Shown here: positions 27,493-35,845 of the stretch, piece by piece
How the letters are laid out: every line of letters begins with the position of its first letter
Numbering within the stretch: the first letter of the stretch is position 1
Made by a program: the position numbers and the translations under genes
NCBI GenBank assembly: GCA_041390825.1
Contig: JAWKPF010000007.1
Span: 139,545-203,544 of the forward strand
Length of the DNA stretch: 64,000 bases
Source of the DNA: Thermomicrobiales bacterium
GTDB lineage: Bacteria; Chloroflexota; Chloroflexia; Thermomicrobiales; UBA6265
Direction of reading: 5' to 3'
Notes under the pieces: model-generated
Seen by the model: the letters and a program-made list of their open reading frames with translations, nothing else
Database searches by the model: none
What the model was told of the DNA's origin: nothing

Positions 27493-27993
27493 ATGACCGA
27501 CACCGACCCGTTTAGCCCCGTCGAATGGACGATCCTCACGGAGCTCCCTATCCGTGTGCTTGCGTCCGCCATGCGCGCGGACAAGTCCGGCGAATTGGGA
27601 TTGCTCCTCCAGCAAGCCACCGGATTGACCGAGCTCTCATCGCGCGCGAACGAATACGCGTCCAGCCCGCTCGTTCACCGGGTCTTCGAGCACTACAAGA
27701 ATCATGGCGATGGCGAAGCGCAGACGTTGCAGCTGAGCGAGCAGTGGATCGAGCGCTTGATTCCCGACACGTTCGAACGCGCTCGACAGGCGGCCGAGAT
27801 CCTGGCCGCCAAAGCCGATCCAGACGATGCCGCCGCCTACAAGCTCTGGTTGATCGAAACGGCCACCGCCGTTTGCGCGGCCGCGCGTACCGGCGGGTTC
27901 CTGGGGTTCGGTGGCGAACGCATCAGCGAGAAAGAGCAGGCCTACCTCGACGAACTCGCAGTCGCATTCGAGATTCCGGCCGAGATCGAATAG
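27493..27993 (+). CDS. Hypothetical helical protein
   Basis: I do not recognise this 166-residue protein. It looks entirely alpha-helical and acidic, with a conserved-looking start (PVEWTILTELPIRVLASAMRA), a central FEHYKNHGDG segment, and a C-terminus ARTGGFLGFGGERISEKEQAYL. That tail resembles tails of small conserved proteins found in Actinobacteria and Chloroflexi. No signal peptide or cofactor motif is visible. It lies 9 bases after the L,D-transpeptidase and 14 bases before the oxidoreductase, so all three are probably co-transcribed. Confidence 0.8.
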   Translation: MTDTDPFSPVEWTILTELPIRVLASAMRADKSGELGLLLQQATGLTELSSRANEYASSPLVHRVFEHYKNHGDGEAQTLQLSEQWIERLIPDTFERARQAAEILAAKADPDDAAAYKLWLIETATAVCAAARTGGFLGFGGERISEKEQAYLDELAVAFEIPAEIE

Positions 27994-28007
27994 AGGGGAT
28001 ACGCAGC

Positions 28008-29588
28008 ATGGGGCAACCGGAACGATACGACGCAATCGTGGTCGGATCGGGTCATAACGGGCTTATCACGGCTGGCTATCTCGCGCAGTCAGGCAAGCAC
28101 GTCCTCGTGTTGGAACGGCGCGACATCATCGGCGGCGCTGCCGTGACCGAAGACACGTTTCCCGGCTACCGGCTCTCGACCTGCTCATATGTCTGCAATC
28201 TGCTGCTGCCCGAAGTGGTCGACGATCTGCAACTCGTGAAGTACGGGTACCACGTGCGGCCATTCGAGCCGACCTACTTCGTCCCGTTTCCCGATGGCGA
28301 CTACTTCATGACCTTTCTGGACGGAGACCGAACACGCGAGCAGATCGCCCGGCACTCGAAAAAGGACGCTGACGCGTATGGCCACTACTGGGCGATGTGG
28401 GATCGCATCCTGGACCGGATGCAGCCGCTCATACGCCGTCCGGCGCCCACAGAGGCCGAGATCGCGGCAGCGTTTGCTGGCCCCGACGGCAAGGAGGATT
28501 GGAAGATCCTGACCGAGACGAGCATCGGCGACTTGCTCGACCGGTATTTCGAGTCGGACAAGGTCAAAGCGCCATATGCCACCGGGGGTGTGATCGGAGT
28601 CAACGCTGGTCCACGCGATCCTGGCACTGCCTATGTCAAGTTCCATCATTTGATTGGATCGATCGATGGGCACCAGGGCGCATGGGGTTTTGTGCGCGGA
28701 GGCATGGGCTCTATCACGCAGGCGCTGGCGCACGCCTGCCGGGACCGCGGTGTCGAGATTCTGACCTCGGCTGAAGTCGAAGAAATCGAGCTCTCGAATG
28801 GCGCCGCGACCGGCGTTCGTTTGTCCGATGGGCGACGCTTTGCTGCGCCAATCGTCGTCTCGAATGCCGATCCCCATCGCACCTTCCTCGGCATGGTGGG
28901 CGCCTCGCACTTGCCGGCCGACCTGGTCGCCGGGATCGAGCAGATGCGCGTCAAGGGGTCGGTCGTCAAGCTGTTGGTCGGCATGGGAGAGTTGCCCGAT
29001 TTCACCGCGATGCCAGGGAAAGAGGTGGGCGTTCAGCACACCGGCGGAATCGTCATCAATCCATCGATCGACTACCTCCAGGCAGCCTGGGAAGACTGCC
29101 AACGGGGCAATCCGTCGCGGCTCCCATTCATGGATATCTACATTCAAACCGCCACCGAGGACGGCACCGGGCTCGCTCCATCGGGTAAGCACACGTTGAG
29201 CGCCTTCGTGCAATACGCACCTTATGACCTGGCTGAAGGCACCTGGGACGAGCGGCGCGCGGAGATTGGCCAGACCATTGTCGACACGATTGCCGCCTAC
29301 GCTCCCAATTTCCCGGGCGCGATCGAGTACATGCAAGTGCTGGGACCACCCGACATCGAACGGATCGTCGGTATCACGGGCGGGAATATCTTCCATGGCG
29401 AGATCATGCCGGACCAGATGTTCGGCAACCGGCCGGTCCCGGGATACGCCGACTATCTGACGCCAATCGACGGACTCTATCTCTGTGGCAGCGGGGCGTG
29501 GCCGGGCGGCGGGGTCTTCGGCGCGCCTGGACGCAATGCCGCATTGCGCATCCTGGGCGCCTTCGGCGATCCGGCCGTTCGCGCATGA
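28008..29588 (+). CDS. Phytoene-desaturase-like FAD oxidoreductase (PYROXD2 type)
   Basis: A 526-residue flavoprotein with an N-terminal dinucleotide motif YDAIVVGSGHNGLITAGYLA and the following VLVLERRDIIGGAAVTE. The middle part has GFVRGGMGSITQALAHACRDRG and VVSNADPHRTFLGMVG. The end has GLYLCGSGAWPGGGVFGAPGRNA, which closes the FAD site. This pattern is closest to the PYROXD2/CrtI-like subgroup rather than true carotenoid desaturases, and no carotenoid genes adjoin it. The substrate is unknown. An AGAGGGG site precedes ATG 28008, and the stop overlaps pyrD (ATGA). Confidence 0.85.
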   Translation: MGQPERYDAIVVGSGHNGLITAGYLAQSGKHVLVLERRDIIGGAAVTEDTFPGYRLSTCSYVCNLLLPEVVDDLQLVKYGYHVRPFEPTYFVPFPDGDYFMTFLDGDRTREQIARHSKKDADAYGHYWAMWDRILDRMQPLIRRPAPTEAEIAAAFAGPDGKEDWKILTETSIGDLLDRYFESDKVKAPYATGGVIGVNAGPRDPGTAYVKFHHLIGSIDGHQGAWGFVRGGMGSITQALAHACRDRGVEILTSAEVEEIELSNGAATGVRLSDGRRFAAPIVVSNADPHRTFLGMVGASHLPADLVAGIEQMRVKGSVVKLLVGMGELPDFTAMPGKEVGVQHTGGIVINPSIDYLQAAWEDCQRGNPSRLPFMDIYIQTATEDGTGLAPSGKHTLSAFVQYAPYDLAEGTWDERRAEIGQTIVDTIAAYAPNFPGAIEYMQVLGPPDIERIVGITGGNIFHGEIMPDQMFGNRPVPGYADYLTPIDGLYLCGSGAWPGGGVFGAPGRNAALRILGAFGDPAVRA

Positions 29589-30694
29589 GCGCGTGCGATC
29601 GGGCGCTCGATTCACTCTATCGACTGTCCAAATCCGGGCTTTTCCACCTCGACCCGGAGCGCGTTCACGATCGGGCGATCCGATCGCTCGCTCGAACGTC
29701 GCGACGTACGCTGCTTCTGAACGCCCTCTTCCTGTGCGCGCCGGAGCCCGATCCTCGCCTGGCGGTACAGATCTTCAACCAGGAGCTCCCCTTGCCCCTT
29801 GGCATCGCAGCCGGGTTCGACAAGAACGCGGTCGCCTTTCCAGCGCTCCTCGCCCTTGGCTTTGGATCGGTCGAAACAGGAACCGTGACGCCGCTCCCGC
29901 AGTCCGGGAATCCTCGGCCGCGTGTCTTCCGCCTTCCGGAGGATCGCGGGCTCATCAACCGCATGGGGTTTCCCAACAATGGCGTCGAGTCGGTGGTCAA
30001 CAATCTGATCGCGCTTCGGCAGCCGAGCAGGCTTGTGGGCTGCAACATCGGTCCCAACAAGGCATCGGTGGAGGAAGGTCGCGCCCCCGAGGACTTTGCA
30101 CGGTCATGGAGGCGTGTCGCTCCTTATTGCTCGTACGTCGCCGTGAACATCTCGTCACCGAATACCCCCGGGTTGCGCTCGCATCAGCGTGCTGATGCGC
30201 TGGATGCAATCCTGCTGGCCGTGCGGCGCGAACGCAACGCGCGGCAACATCGCCCGTTGGTGCTCAAGATCTCACCCGATCTCTCCGACGATGAGCTCGA
30301 GGACGTCGTCTCGGTTGCGTTGAAGCACCGTGTCGACGCGATTGCGGCGACGAACACGACCCTCGATCGGCCAGCCACTTTGCGATCGGCCCATGCGCGG
30401 GAGTCGGGAGGACTGAGCGGGGCGCCACTTGCGCAACGCTCAGCCGCGATCGTGCGACAGTTGGTGCGCCTTGTCGATGGCCAGGCGCTCGTCATCGCAG
30501 CAGGCGGCATCTTCACCGGACGGGACGTCCTGTCCGCGATCTCCTCAGGTGCGTCCTTCGCGCAGACCTATACCGGGTTCATCTACAGGGGTCCGGCAAT
30601 GCCGGCGCTGGTGCAGCGGGAAATGCTGGACCTCATGGAAAAGCACGGCATCCCGGATCTGACCCAGTTGCGCGGTTCTGGCTTTCAGCTGTAG
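29585..30694 (+). CDS. pyrD: Dihydroorotate dehydrogenase (quinone), class 2
   Basis: Oxidises dihydroorotate to orotate in pyrimidine synthesis and passes electrons to quinone. The class 2 marks are the N-terminal helical extension (residues 1-50), LGIAAGFDKNA, TGTVTPLPQSGNPRPR, INRMGFPNNG, NISSPNTPGLR with the catalytic Ser, and AAGGIFTGRDV with YTGFIYRGP for FMN phosphate. The length of 369 fits. ATG 29585 overlaps the preceding stop by 4 bases, so translation is coupled. It is convergent with the UbiA-family gene. Confidence 0.95.
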   Translation: MSACDRALDSLYRLSKSGLFHLDPERVHDRAIRSLARTSRRTLLLNALFLCAPEPDPRLAVQIFNQELPLPLGIAAGFDKNAVAFPALLALGFGSVETGTVTPLPQSGNPRPRVFRLPEDRGLINRMGFPNNGVESVVNNLIALRQPSRLVGCNIGPNKASVEEGRAPEDFARSWRRVAPYCSYVAVNISSPNTPGLRSHQRADALDAILLAVRRERNARQHRPLVLKISPDLSDDELEDVVSVALKHRVDAIAATNTTLDRPATLRSAHARESGGLSGAPLAQRSAAIVRQLVRLVDGQALVIAAGGIFTGRDVLSAISSGASFAQTYTGFIYRGPAMPALVQREMLDLMEKHGIPDLTQLRGSGFQL

Positions 30695-30712
30695 TCCAGG
30701 TCGGGACCAGGT

Positions 30713-31720
30713 TCAGCTCCAGTAGAGAATCGCTCCGCTGGCAATCGCCCAGAGGACGATCGAGAGCTGCGTCGGACGATCGTGCATGAGCAAGAGCTCA
30801 GGGCTTCCACCGAGATGCTCCTTGTAGATCAGGAAGAGGTAGCGGAAGACCGCGTACAGGACGATCGGGATCGTCAGCATCATGGCATGGTTGTCCGGAA
30901 GCGCCGGTGAGGTGAACGTGTACACCGAATAGGCAACCACCGCCGCGGACGAAGTGACCGCGATGATCTGATCCAGCAATGGAACGGAATAGGCGTCGAG
31001 ATTCGCCCGGTGCTGGCTGGCCGAATCGCGCAACATCAGGATTTCGTGCCGGCGCTTGCCAAATCCGAGCATCAGCGCCAGTAGCATCGAACAGATGTAG
31101 AGCCAGGGCGAAATCGGGACATCGATCGCAACCGCTCCCGCGGCAGCCCGCAAGACAAACCCGATCGAGATCATGATTACATCGAGCAGAACGACCTTTT
31201 TCAGCCCGAACGAGTACGAAACCATCAATCCGAGGTAGGCCACCACCACCAGCGCCAGCTTGGGGTCGATCAGATATCCGCCAACGAGCGAACCTGCGGC
31301 GAGCACAATCGCCATGATGGACGCGGTCGAGGGGCTGACCTGTCCAGACGCGATCGGGCGCATCCGCTTGACCGGATGATGCGCATCCTGGTCGCGGTCC
31401 CGAATGTCGTTCAGCAGGTAAATGGCGCTGGACGCCGCACAGAACACCACAAAGGCGCCGACCGCCTGCACGAACCGCCCGAAGTCGAAAACATTGAGCG
31501 AGAAGAGCAACGCCGCAAAGACGAGCAGGTTCTTCGACCATTGCACCGGCCGCAGGGCGCGAAGCAGCGGCGGAAGATGGCGTCCCGGTTCGACCAGCTC
31601 ACGCTCGGCTGGCAGCGCCAAAGTTGCCGGGGCGATGATCTCGCCCTCGCTTTCATCGACCTGAAGCACGGGGTCGCCTGGTAGCGGGCGGATTGCGTGC
31701 TGATCTGACGGAACGGCCAT
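30713..31720 (-). CDS. UbiA-family decaprenyl-phosphate phosphoribosyltransferase
   Basis: Integral membrane prenyltransferase (335 residues, about nine membrane segments) resembling Rv3806c of mycobacteria. That enzyme moves 5-phosphoribose from PRPP to decaprenyl phosphate, the first step toward decaprenylphosphoryl arabinose. The active-site motif is NDIRDRDQDAHHPVKRMRPI (residues 102-121), and the late loop has FGKRRHEI. A hydrophilic N-terminal tail of about 55 residues precedes the first helix at RPVQWSKNLLVFAALLF. No DprE1/DprE2 genes are beside it, so the final product is not proven. Confidence 0.85.
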   Translation of the reverse strand: MAVPSDQHAIRPLPGDPVLQVDESEGEIIAPATLALPAERELVEPGRHLPPLLRALRPVQWSKNLLVFAALLFSLNVFDFGRFVQAVGAFVVFCAASSAIYLLNDIRDRDQDAHHPVKRMRPIASGQVSPSTASIMAIVLAAGSLVGGYLIDPKLALVVVAYLGLMVSYSFGLKKVVLLDVIMISIGFVLRAAAGAVAIDVPISPWLYICSMLLALMLGFGKRRHEILMLRDSASQHRANLDAYSVPLLDQIIAVTSSAAVVAYSVYTFTSPALPDNHAMMLTIPIVLYAVFRYLFLIYKEHLGGSPELLLMHDRPTQLSIVLWAIASGAILYWS

Positions 31721-31766
31721 CGCCGGCGAGCCTTTGCTTTCCCTGGTCGAGCGCGCGATGCGCTCG

Positions 31767-33005
31767 TTACTGGTAGATGATCAAGTCCGGCTGCGGGTCG
31801 AGTCCCAGGACTTCCTCGGGTGTCATGATCGGGGCATCCTGTCCGTTGTACCAGAGCTTGAAGCCATGGAAGTCGAACGCTTCTCCCCCGGTGAGCAGGG
31901 CGTAGGTCGCGCGCTTCTCGTCGGGAGAACCGAACCCGTCGACCTCCAGCACGAACTGAACTCCCGGGATCTGGGTAATCGTTTCGCGATTGCTGATCGA
32001 TGACTCCGTGAACTGATGGACGATCAGCAACTTGGGAGGTAGCCCGTTCTCTTCCGAGATACGGGCGAGTTCCTGTTGGGCGTAGAGCACATCGGCAGCG
32101 TCGATACTGCCAATCACCGTGCCGGGAATCTCGCCCTCGTCGACCGCGAACTCGGGATCGAGCGCAAGCTGGACGTGCGGATACTTGAGATACGGCTCCA
32201 TGGCCGCGACTTCCTGCTGCACGGTGCGACGTCCGAACTGGACGTCCAGAATGAGCAACATGTCGTTCGCAGCTGTGAAATCGATGTACTCCTGCAACAG
32301 ATCCTCGCCGATGTAGGCCAGATGATCGCCATCCTCACCCTCATATTGCTGCGCAACGGACGCAATGACCTCGAATGCAAGCTTGTACGGACGATCGTCG
32401 ATCGCCTCGTACTCCGCCGCCTGCGCTTTCAGCTTGTCGAGCAGTGTCTGCATATCGTACTCGCCAAGCACCCCCATGTTGACTTCGCCTGGGAAGCCGT
32501 AATAGGAGAGAACCCGGTACGCGGGAAGCAGGTAGTCACCTGTCACCACAACTGTCGGAGCTGAGGTCGGCGAGATCGGTATGGTAGTGGGAGGGAGAGT
32601 CGATTCCACCATCACCGTTTCGGTAGGAACAGCGTCAGCGTCCTCGGTGGCGTTGGGCTGTTGCGCCACGTCTGTGGCTGCCGGTCCGCTCGACGTCTCG
32701 GTTGGAGTCGAAACCACGGCCGCGATGGCGGTCTCCTCCGGCAGCGGAGTCGTTCTGACACCACCGGAGTGCCGGAATGGCAGGATCAACAGGATCAGCA
32801 GTCCGACCAGCAGACCAGCCAACACCCGCTCGGAAGGAATCCAGTCGGGAAGTCCGCGACGCTCGGGCTCTTGCCGGGGTTCGGTTGGTGTTCGCAACCA
32901 TTCCTGCGAGAATGGCTTTGGACCGGGGGTGCCCCCGGATTGCGTTGACCGGCGCAGCGGCAAGAAACGATGCCTCCTGGCGTCGTCGGCAGTATCGGCC
33001 GGCAA
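31767..33005 (-). CDS. Uncharacterised membrane-anchored protein with extracellular domain
   Basis: I do not recognise the family. From TTG 33005 the protein has 412 residues: a cytoplasmic tail of about 60, one membrane helix (residues 61-77, VLAGLLVGLLILLILPF), and a Ser/Thr/Pro linker of about 90. The C-terminal domain of about 240 residues starts at GDYLLPAYRVLSYYGFPG. That domain alternates strands and helices (LAFEVIASVAQ, LLILDVQFGRR, VQLALDPEFAVDEG, PPKLLIVHQF, GVQFVLEVDGFG), which suggests a TIM-barrel-like fold. The start is uncertain: the minus-strand promoter at 33086-33113 excludes longer versions, but no ideal ribosome site is in frame. It is divergent from the beta-propeller gene. 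Confidence 0.72.
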   Translation of the reverse strand: MPADTADDARRHRFLPLRRSTQSGGTPGPKPFSQEWLRTPTEPRQEPERRGLPDWIPSERVLAGLLVGLLILLILPFRHSGGVRTTPLPEETAIAAVVSTPTETSSGPAATDVAQQPNATEDADAVPTETVMVESTLPPTTIPISPTSAPTVVVTGDYLLPAYRVLSYYGFPGEVNMGVLGEYDMQTLLDKLKAQAAEYEAIDDRPYKLAFEVIASVAQQYEGEDGDHLAYIGEDLLQEYIDFTAANDMLLILDVQFGRRTVQQEVAAMEPYLKYPHVQLALDPEFAVDEGEIPGTVIGSIDAADVLYAQQELARISEENGLPPKLLIVHQFTESSISNRETITQIPGVQFVLEVDGFGSPDEKRATYALLTGGEAFDFHGFKLWYNGQDAPIMTPEEVLGLDPQPDLIIYQ

Positions 33006-33085
33006 CTGATGCGCGGCAAACTCCCCCCGTTTCGGCGCACAGCAGAATCGCCTGCTCGTACGTTCGCGAGGAACAGTTCGATGCA

Positions 33086-33113
33086 AGCATAGAGATGCCA
33101 TGCCGCTTGTCAA
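33086..33113 (-). promoter_or_regulatory. Sigma-70-type promoter for the membrane-anchored protein gene
   Basis: On the minus strand a perfect TTGACA (33108-33113) and TATGCT (33086-33091) are separated by 16 bases. Transcription would begin near 33080, about 75 bases upstream of TTG 33005. Confidence 0.65.
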
Positions 33114-33229
33114 GCACAGAAAGGATATCTGCGCTGCAAATCCATCGCTTCTGCGCGTAAAATAGCCAACTGCACATGAACGAGTGAGCACTTGAACCGA
33201 TTGCGCCCGCAATCCGATCGGTTCGACCG

Positions 33230-34357
33230 GTGGCTGGCCGGGCTCGATCCGTGAGGTTCGGTTTGAATCGTACGAACGCAATTGTGGCCGCTGGCGCGTT
33301 GCTCGCCAGTTTGATCCTCGCGCTCCTGCTGACAAGATCATCGTCGCAACCTGAAGAGCTCGTTGTCACCGTGGCGCCGAGCGTGCTCACTCAGGTTGTC
33401 GCCGACCGCATGGCAACGTCGATCGCGAGCCCCACGAGCATCGCATCGCCTGACGCCGATTTCCTTCTTGTCGATACACCCGAAGTCGCCGATTCACCGG
33501 CAGCGGGAGCATCCCCGGCGAGTCCGCCGAGCGAGGGGAGCGCGGTGGCATCGCCTCGAGTGGCATCGCCATCTGCAGTGGTGAGCGCAACGGTCGCATC
33601 AGCGGCATCTCCGGACAGCGGCCCCTCTGCGGCGTCGTCATCCAGTCCGATCGCGTCACCTGCCTCTGAATCGAATACTCCAGCAGCAGCCGGAACATCC
33701 GAAGCCAGTCCGACAAGCAGCTCTCAGGCGGCGGTGGCTCCGATCGACCAGACTGCGACTCAGTTCGCAACCAACTTGCGCGCGACCCAATCTGCGCCAA
33801 CATCCACGCCAACGTTGACACCCACCACGGCTCTGACCGAAACCTCAACGGTCACCTCGTCACCGACCCTGACCGCCACCCCCGAACCGAGCGAAACTCC
33901 GTCACCGACAACCACTGGCACATCGACTCCCTCGCCGACGAACACCGCGACAGTCACTGCGAGCGCCACCGGCACCGCCACCTCCACGGCCACCCGGACG
34001 GCATCGGCAACTCCGACGAACTCAGCGACTGCGACGTCGACTCCGGAGGACACCAGCACGCCAACCTCGGAGCCAACAGAGACCGCCACCGGCACATCCA
34101 CGCCTCGACCAACGGATACTTCGACCGCAGCACCGTCCGAAACGGCGACGCCAGAACCAACAGAAACCGAGACGCTCGAGCCAACGAAGACGCCCAGCCC
34201 GGCGCCAACCGACACCAACACTCCGGAGCCGACCCACACCTCGACGCCGGAGCCAACAAACACCGCGACGCTCGCGCCCTCCGGAGACCAGCACGTCCAC
34301 GAGCACGGCGACGTCGACCGCCACGCTGACACCGACTGTCGAGCCGACATCTACTGA
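33230..34357 (+). CDS. N-terminal part of a frameshifted membrane-anchored beta-propeller protein
   Basis: The piece has a short basic N-terminus, one membrane helix (residues 16-34, NAIVAAGALLASLILALLL), a Ser/Ala/Pro-rich stretch, and then about 150 residues of Thr/Pro/Glu/Ser repeats. Near 34283 the frame loses the repeat pattern and runs to a stop at 34357. The Thr/Pro pattern continues in the next frame, as ETSTSTSTATSTATLTPT, up to about 34400. It then returns to the original frame and leads into the beta-propeller piece at 34739. GTG 33230 is the longest start; TTG 33263 has a better ribosome site (GTGAGG). I infer one original gene. Confidence 0.65.
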   Translation: MAGRARSVRFGLNRTNAIVAAGALLASLILALLLTRSSSQPEELVVTVAPSVLTQVVADRMATSIASPTSIASPDADFLLVDTPEVADSPAAGASPASPPSEGSAVASPRVASPSAVVSATVASAASPDSGPSAASSSSPIASPASESNTPAAAGTSEASPTSSSQAAVAPIDQTATQFATNLRATQSAPTSTPTLTPTTALTETSTVTSSPTLTATPEPSETPSPTTTGTSTPSPTNTATVTASATGTATSTATRTASATPTNSATATSTPEDTSTPTSEPTETATGTSTPRPTDTSTAAPSETATPEPTETETLEPTKTPSPAPTDTNTPEPTHTSTPEPTNTATLAPSGDQHVHEHGDVDRHADTDCRADIY

Positions 34358-34740
34358 AACGCCAGAGCCGACTCAGACCGCCACCCCGGAGCCGACCGAA
34401 CCGCGCGACCGAAACGCGCGACCGATACCCCGGCGCCGACGAACGGCGCGATCCGAAACCGGCCGACCGAAACCCCGGCGCCGGAACCGACGGAAACGCA
34501 AACGCCCGAGCCCACAGCAACCGAAGCGCCTTCCAGCACGGCGACTCCCGAGCCGACGGAAACGTCTGTTCCGACCGAAACATCGACCCCGGAGCCGTCT
34601 GCCACTCCAGCGCCAACCGAGACTCCGACCGCCGCGCCAACTGACACACCCGTTCCCACGGAGACGACCACACCGGAGCCGACTGCTACTCCGGAGCCGA
34701 CCGAAACCTCAACCATCGCGCCGACCTCGACAGAGACGAT
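33790..34740 (+). repeat. Low-complexity Thr/Pro/Glu codon repeat
   Basis: Nearly a kilobase made of irregular ACC/ACG/ACT, CCG/CCA and GAG/GAA codons that encode motifs such as TPEPT and TPEPTET. It links the membrane helix to the extracellular propeller. The stretch 34283-34480 contains the frame disturbances. The 34358-34738 part has no start codon in the restored frame and no gene of its own. Confidence 0.8.
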
Positions 34741-35830
34741 GACTCCCACGATGGAAGCGCCAGTGGTGCCAATTGCCACCCTGACACCGACGACGGTGGC
34801 GGTGACCGAGAACACACTCTATCGGGGTGACCTGGCGCGAACCGGCGTGATGGACGGCGCCGGACTGGGAAGTTCCGTGCAGATCGCCTGGTCGGTGCAA
34901 CTGGATGAGCCATCATACGCATCGCCCATCGAGGCAAGCGGTCTGGTGTTGGTCGGTGGCGACGACGAGACCATGCATGCGCTCGACGCTGAGACAGGCG
35001 ACACGGTCTGGGAATATCGCGCGAGCGACGAGATCTCGTCGTCTCCCGCAGTGCAGGACGGCATCGCCTACTTTGGTTCGTTCGACGGGGTGTTCCACGC
35101 GATCGATGCGTCGAATGGCGCCGGGATGTGGACCTTCGCCGCCGGATCAGAAATTCATTCCTCCCCAGCTGTCGTCGACGGGCTGGTGATCTTTGGGACC
35201 TATGGAGGAACGCTCTTTGCGCTCGATGCATCCTCCGGCGCGGAAGTGTGGCGCGTCGAAACGGTCGAACGCATCACCTCGTCACCGGCGATCGTCGATG
35301 GCATCGCCGTCTACACCGATGCAGGCGGCGTGGTCCGCGGGGTCTCGGTCGCGGATGGCACGGTGATTTGGAGATTCGATTCGCCAGGATCGTTCTTTGC
35401 GACACCGGCGGTCAGCGAAGGGATCGCCGTCATTGGGGACTTCGTTGGAAACATCACCGCGATCTCAGCCGCTGACGGCACGGTGATCTGGCAGAACTTC
35501 ATCGATTCGGTGATCTACTCCTCGGCCGCGATCATGGAAGGAACGGTCTACATCGGCGCGGACGATGGCAACATCTACTCCTACGATCTCTACTCTGGGT
35601 CGGAAAACTGGCGGTTGCCAACCGGCGGCGAAGTTCGTACCTCGCCGGTCGTCGCGGGTGATCAATTGGTCATCGGAAGCTACGACGGCACTGTCTACGG
35701 CATCGACCGGTTCTCTGGCTCAGTGCTTTGGAGCCAGCAGGTGGGAGCGAGCGCCTCGACGCTGGTAGTCGGGGAAACAGTCTACGCCGTCTCGGTCGAC
35801 GGACGGATCGTGGCAATTACGAACACCTGA
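34739..35830 (+). CDS. PQQ-binding-like beta-propeller repeat domain (C-terminal part of frameshifted gene)
   Basis: After a final Thr/Pro stretch the protein has eight blades of about 40 residues. Each has the pattern SSPAVVDG-x-VIFG-x-x-x-G-x-x-x-ALDA-x-x-G-x-x-xW. The blade tryptophans lie in IAWSV, TVWEY, GMWTF, EVWRV, VIWRF, VIWQN, ENWRL and VLWSQ. This resembles BamB and PQQ-dependent dehydrogenase propellers, but no PQQ or metal ligands of a dehydrogenase are visible, so a binding or scaffold role is more likely. ATG 34739 is only the first start after the frame is restored. The natural start is probably upstream at 33230. Confidence 0.75.
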   Translation: MTPTMEAPVVPIATLTPTTVAVTENTLYRGDLARTGVMDGAGLGSSVQIAWSVQLDEPSYASPIEASGLVLVGGDDETMHALDAETGDTVWEYRASDEISSSPAVQDGIAYFGSFDGVFHAIDASNGAGMWTFAAGSEIHSSPAVVDGLVIFGTYGGTLFALDASSGAEVWRVETVERITSSPAIVDGIAVYTDAGGVVRGVSVADGTVIWRFDSPGSFFATPAVSEGIAVIGDFVGNITAISAADGTVIWQNFIDSVIYSSAAIMEGTVYIGADDGNIYSYDLYSGSENWRLPTGGEVRTSPVVAGDQLVIGSYDGTVYGIDRFSGSVLWSQQVGASASTLVVGETVYAVSVDGRIVAITNT

Positions 35831-35845
35831 AGCGTTTGACCGCGT

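Noticed and set aside
31767..33341. Longer version of the membrane-anchored protein starting at 33341
   Set aside because: It would begin upstream of the TTGACA promoter and overlap the divergent gene; the extra 112 residues are Arg/Ser/Cys-rich without structure.
33790..34740. Possible CRISPR or satellite repeat
   Set aside because: The units are irregular and keep codon phase with synonymous changes; there are no constant repeats with unique spacers.
33760..34815. Minus-strand Val/Gly/Ser repeat proteins (VSVGSGVEV-like) at 33760-34350 and 34351-34815
   Set aside because: They are the antisense reading of the Thr/Pro/Glu codon repeats. The plus strand has a membrane helix before and a propeller after, so coding belongs there.
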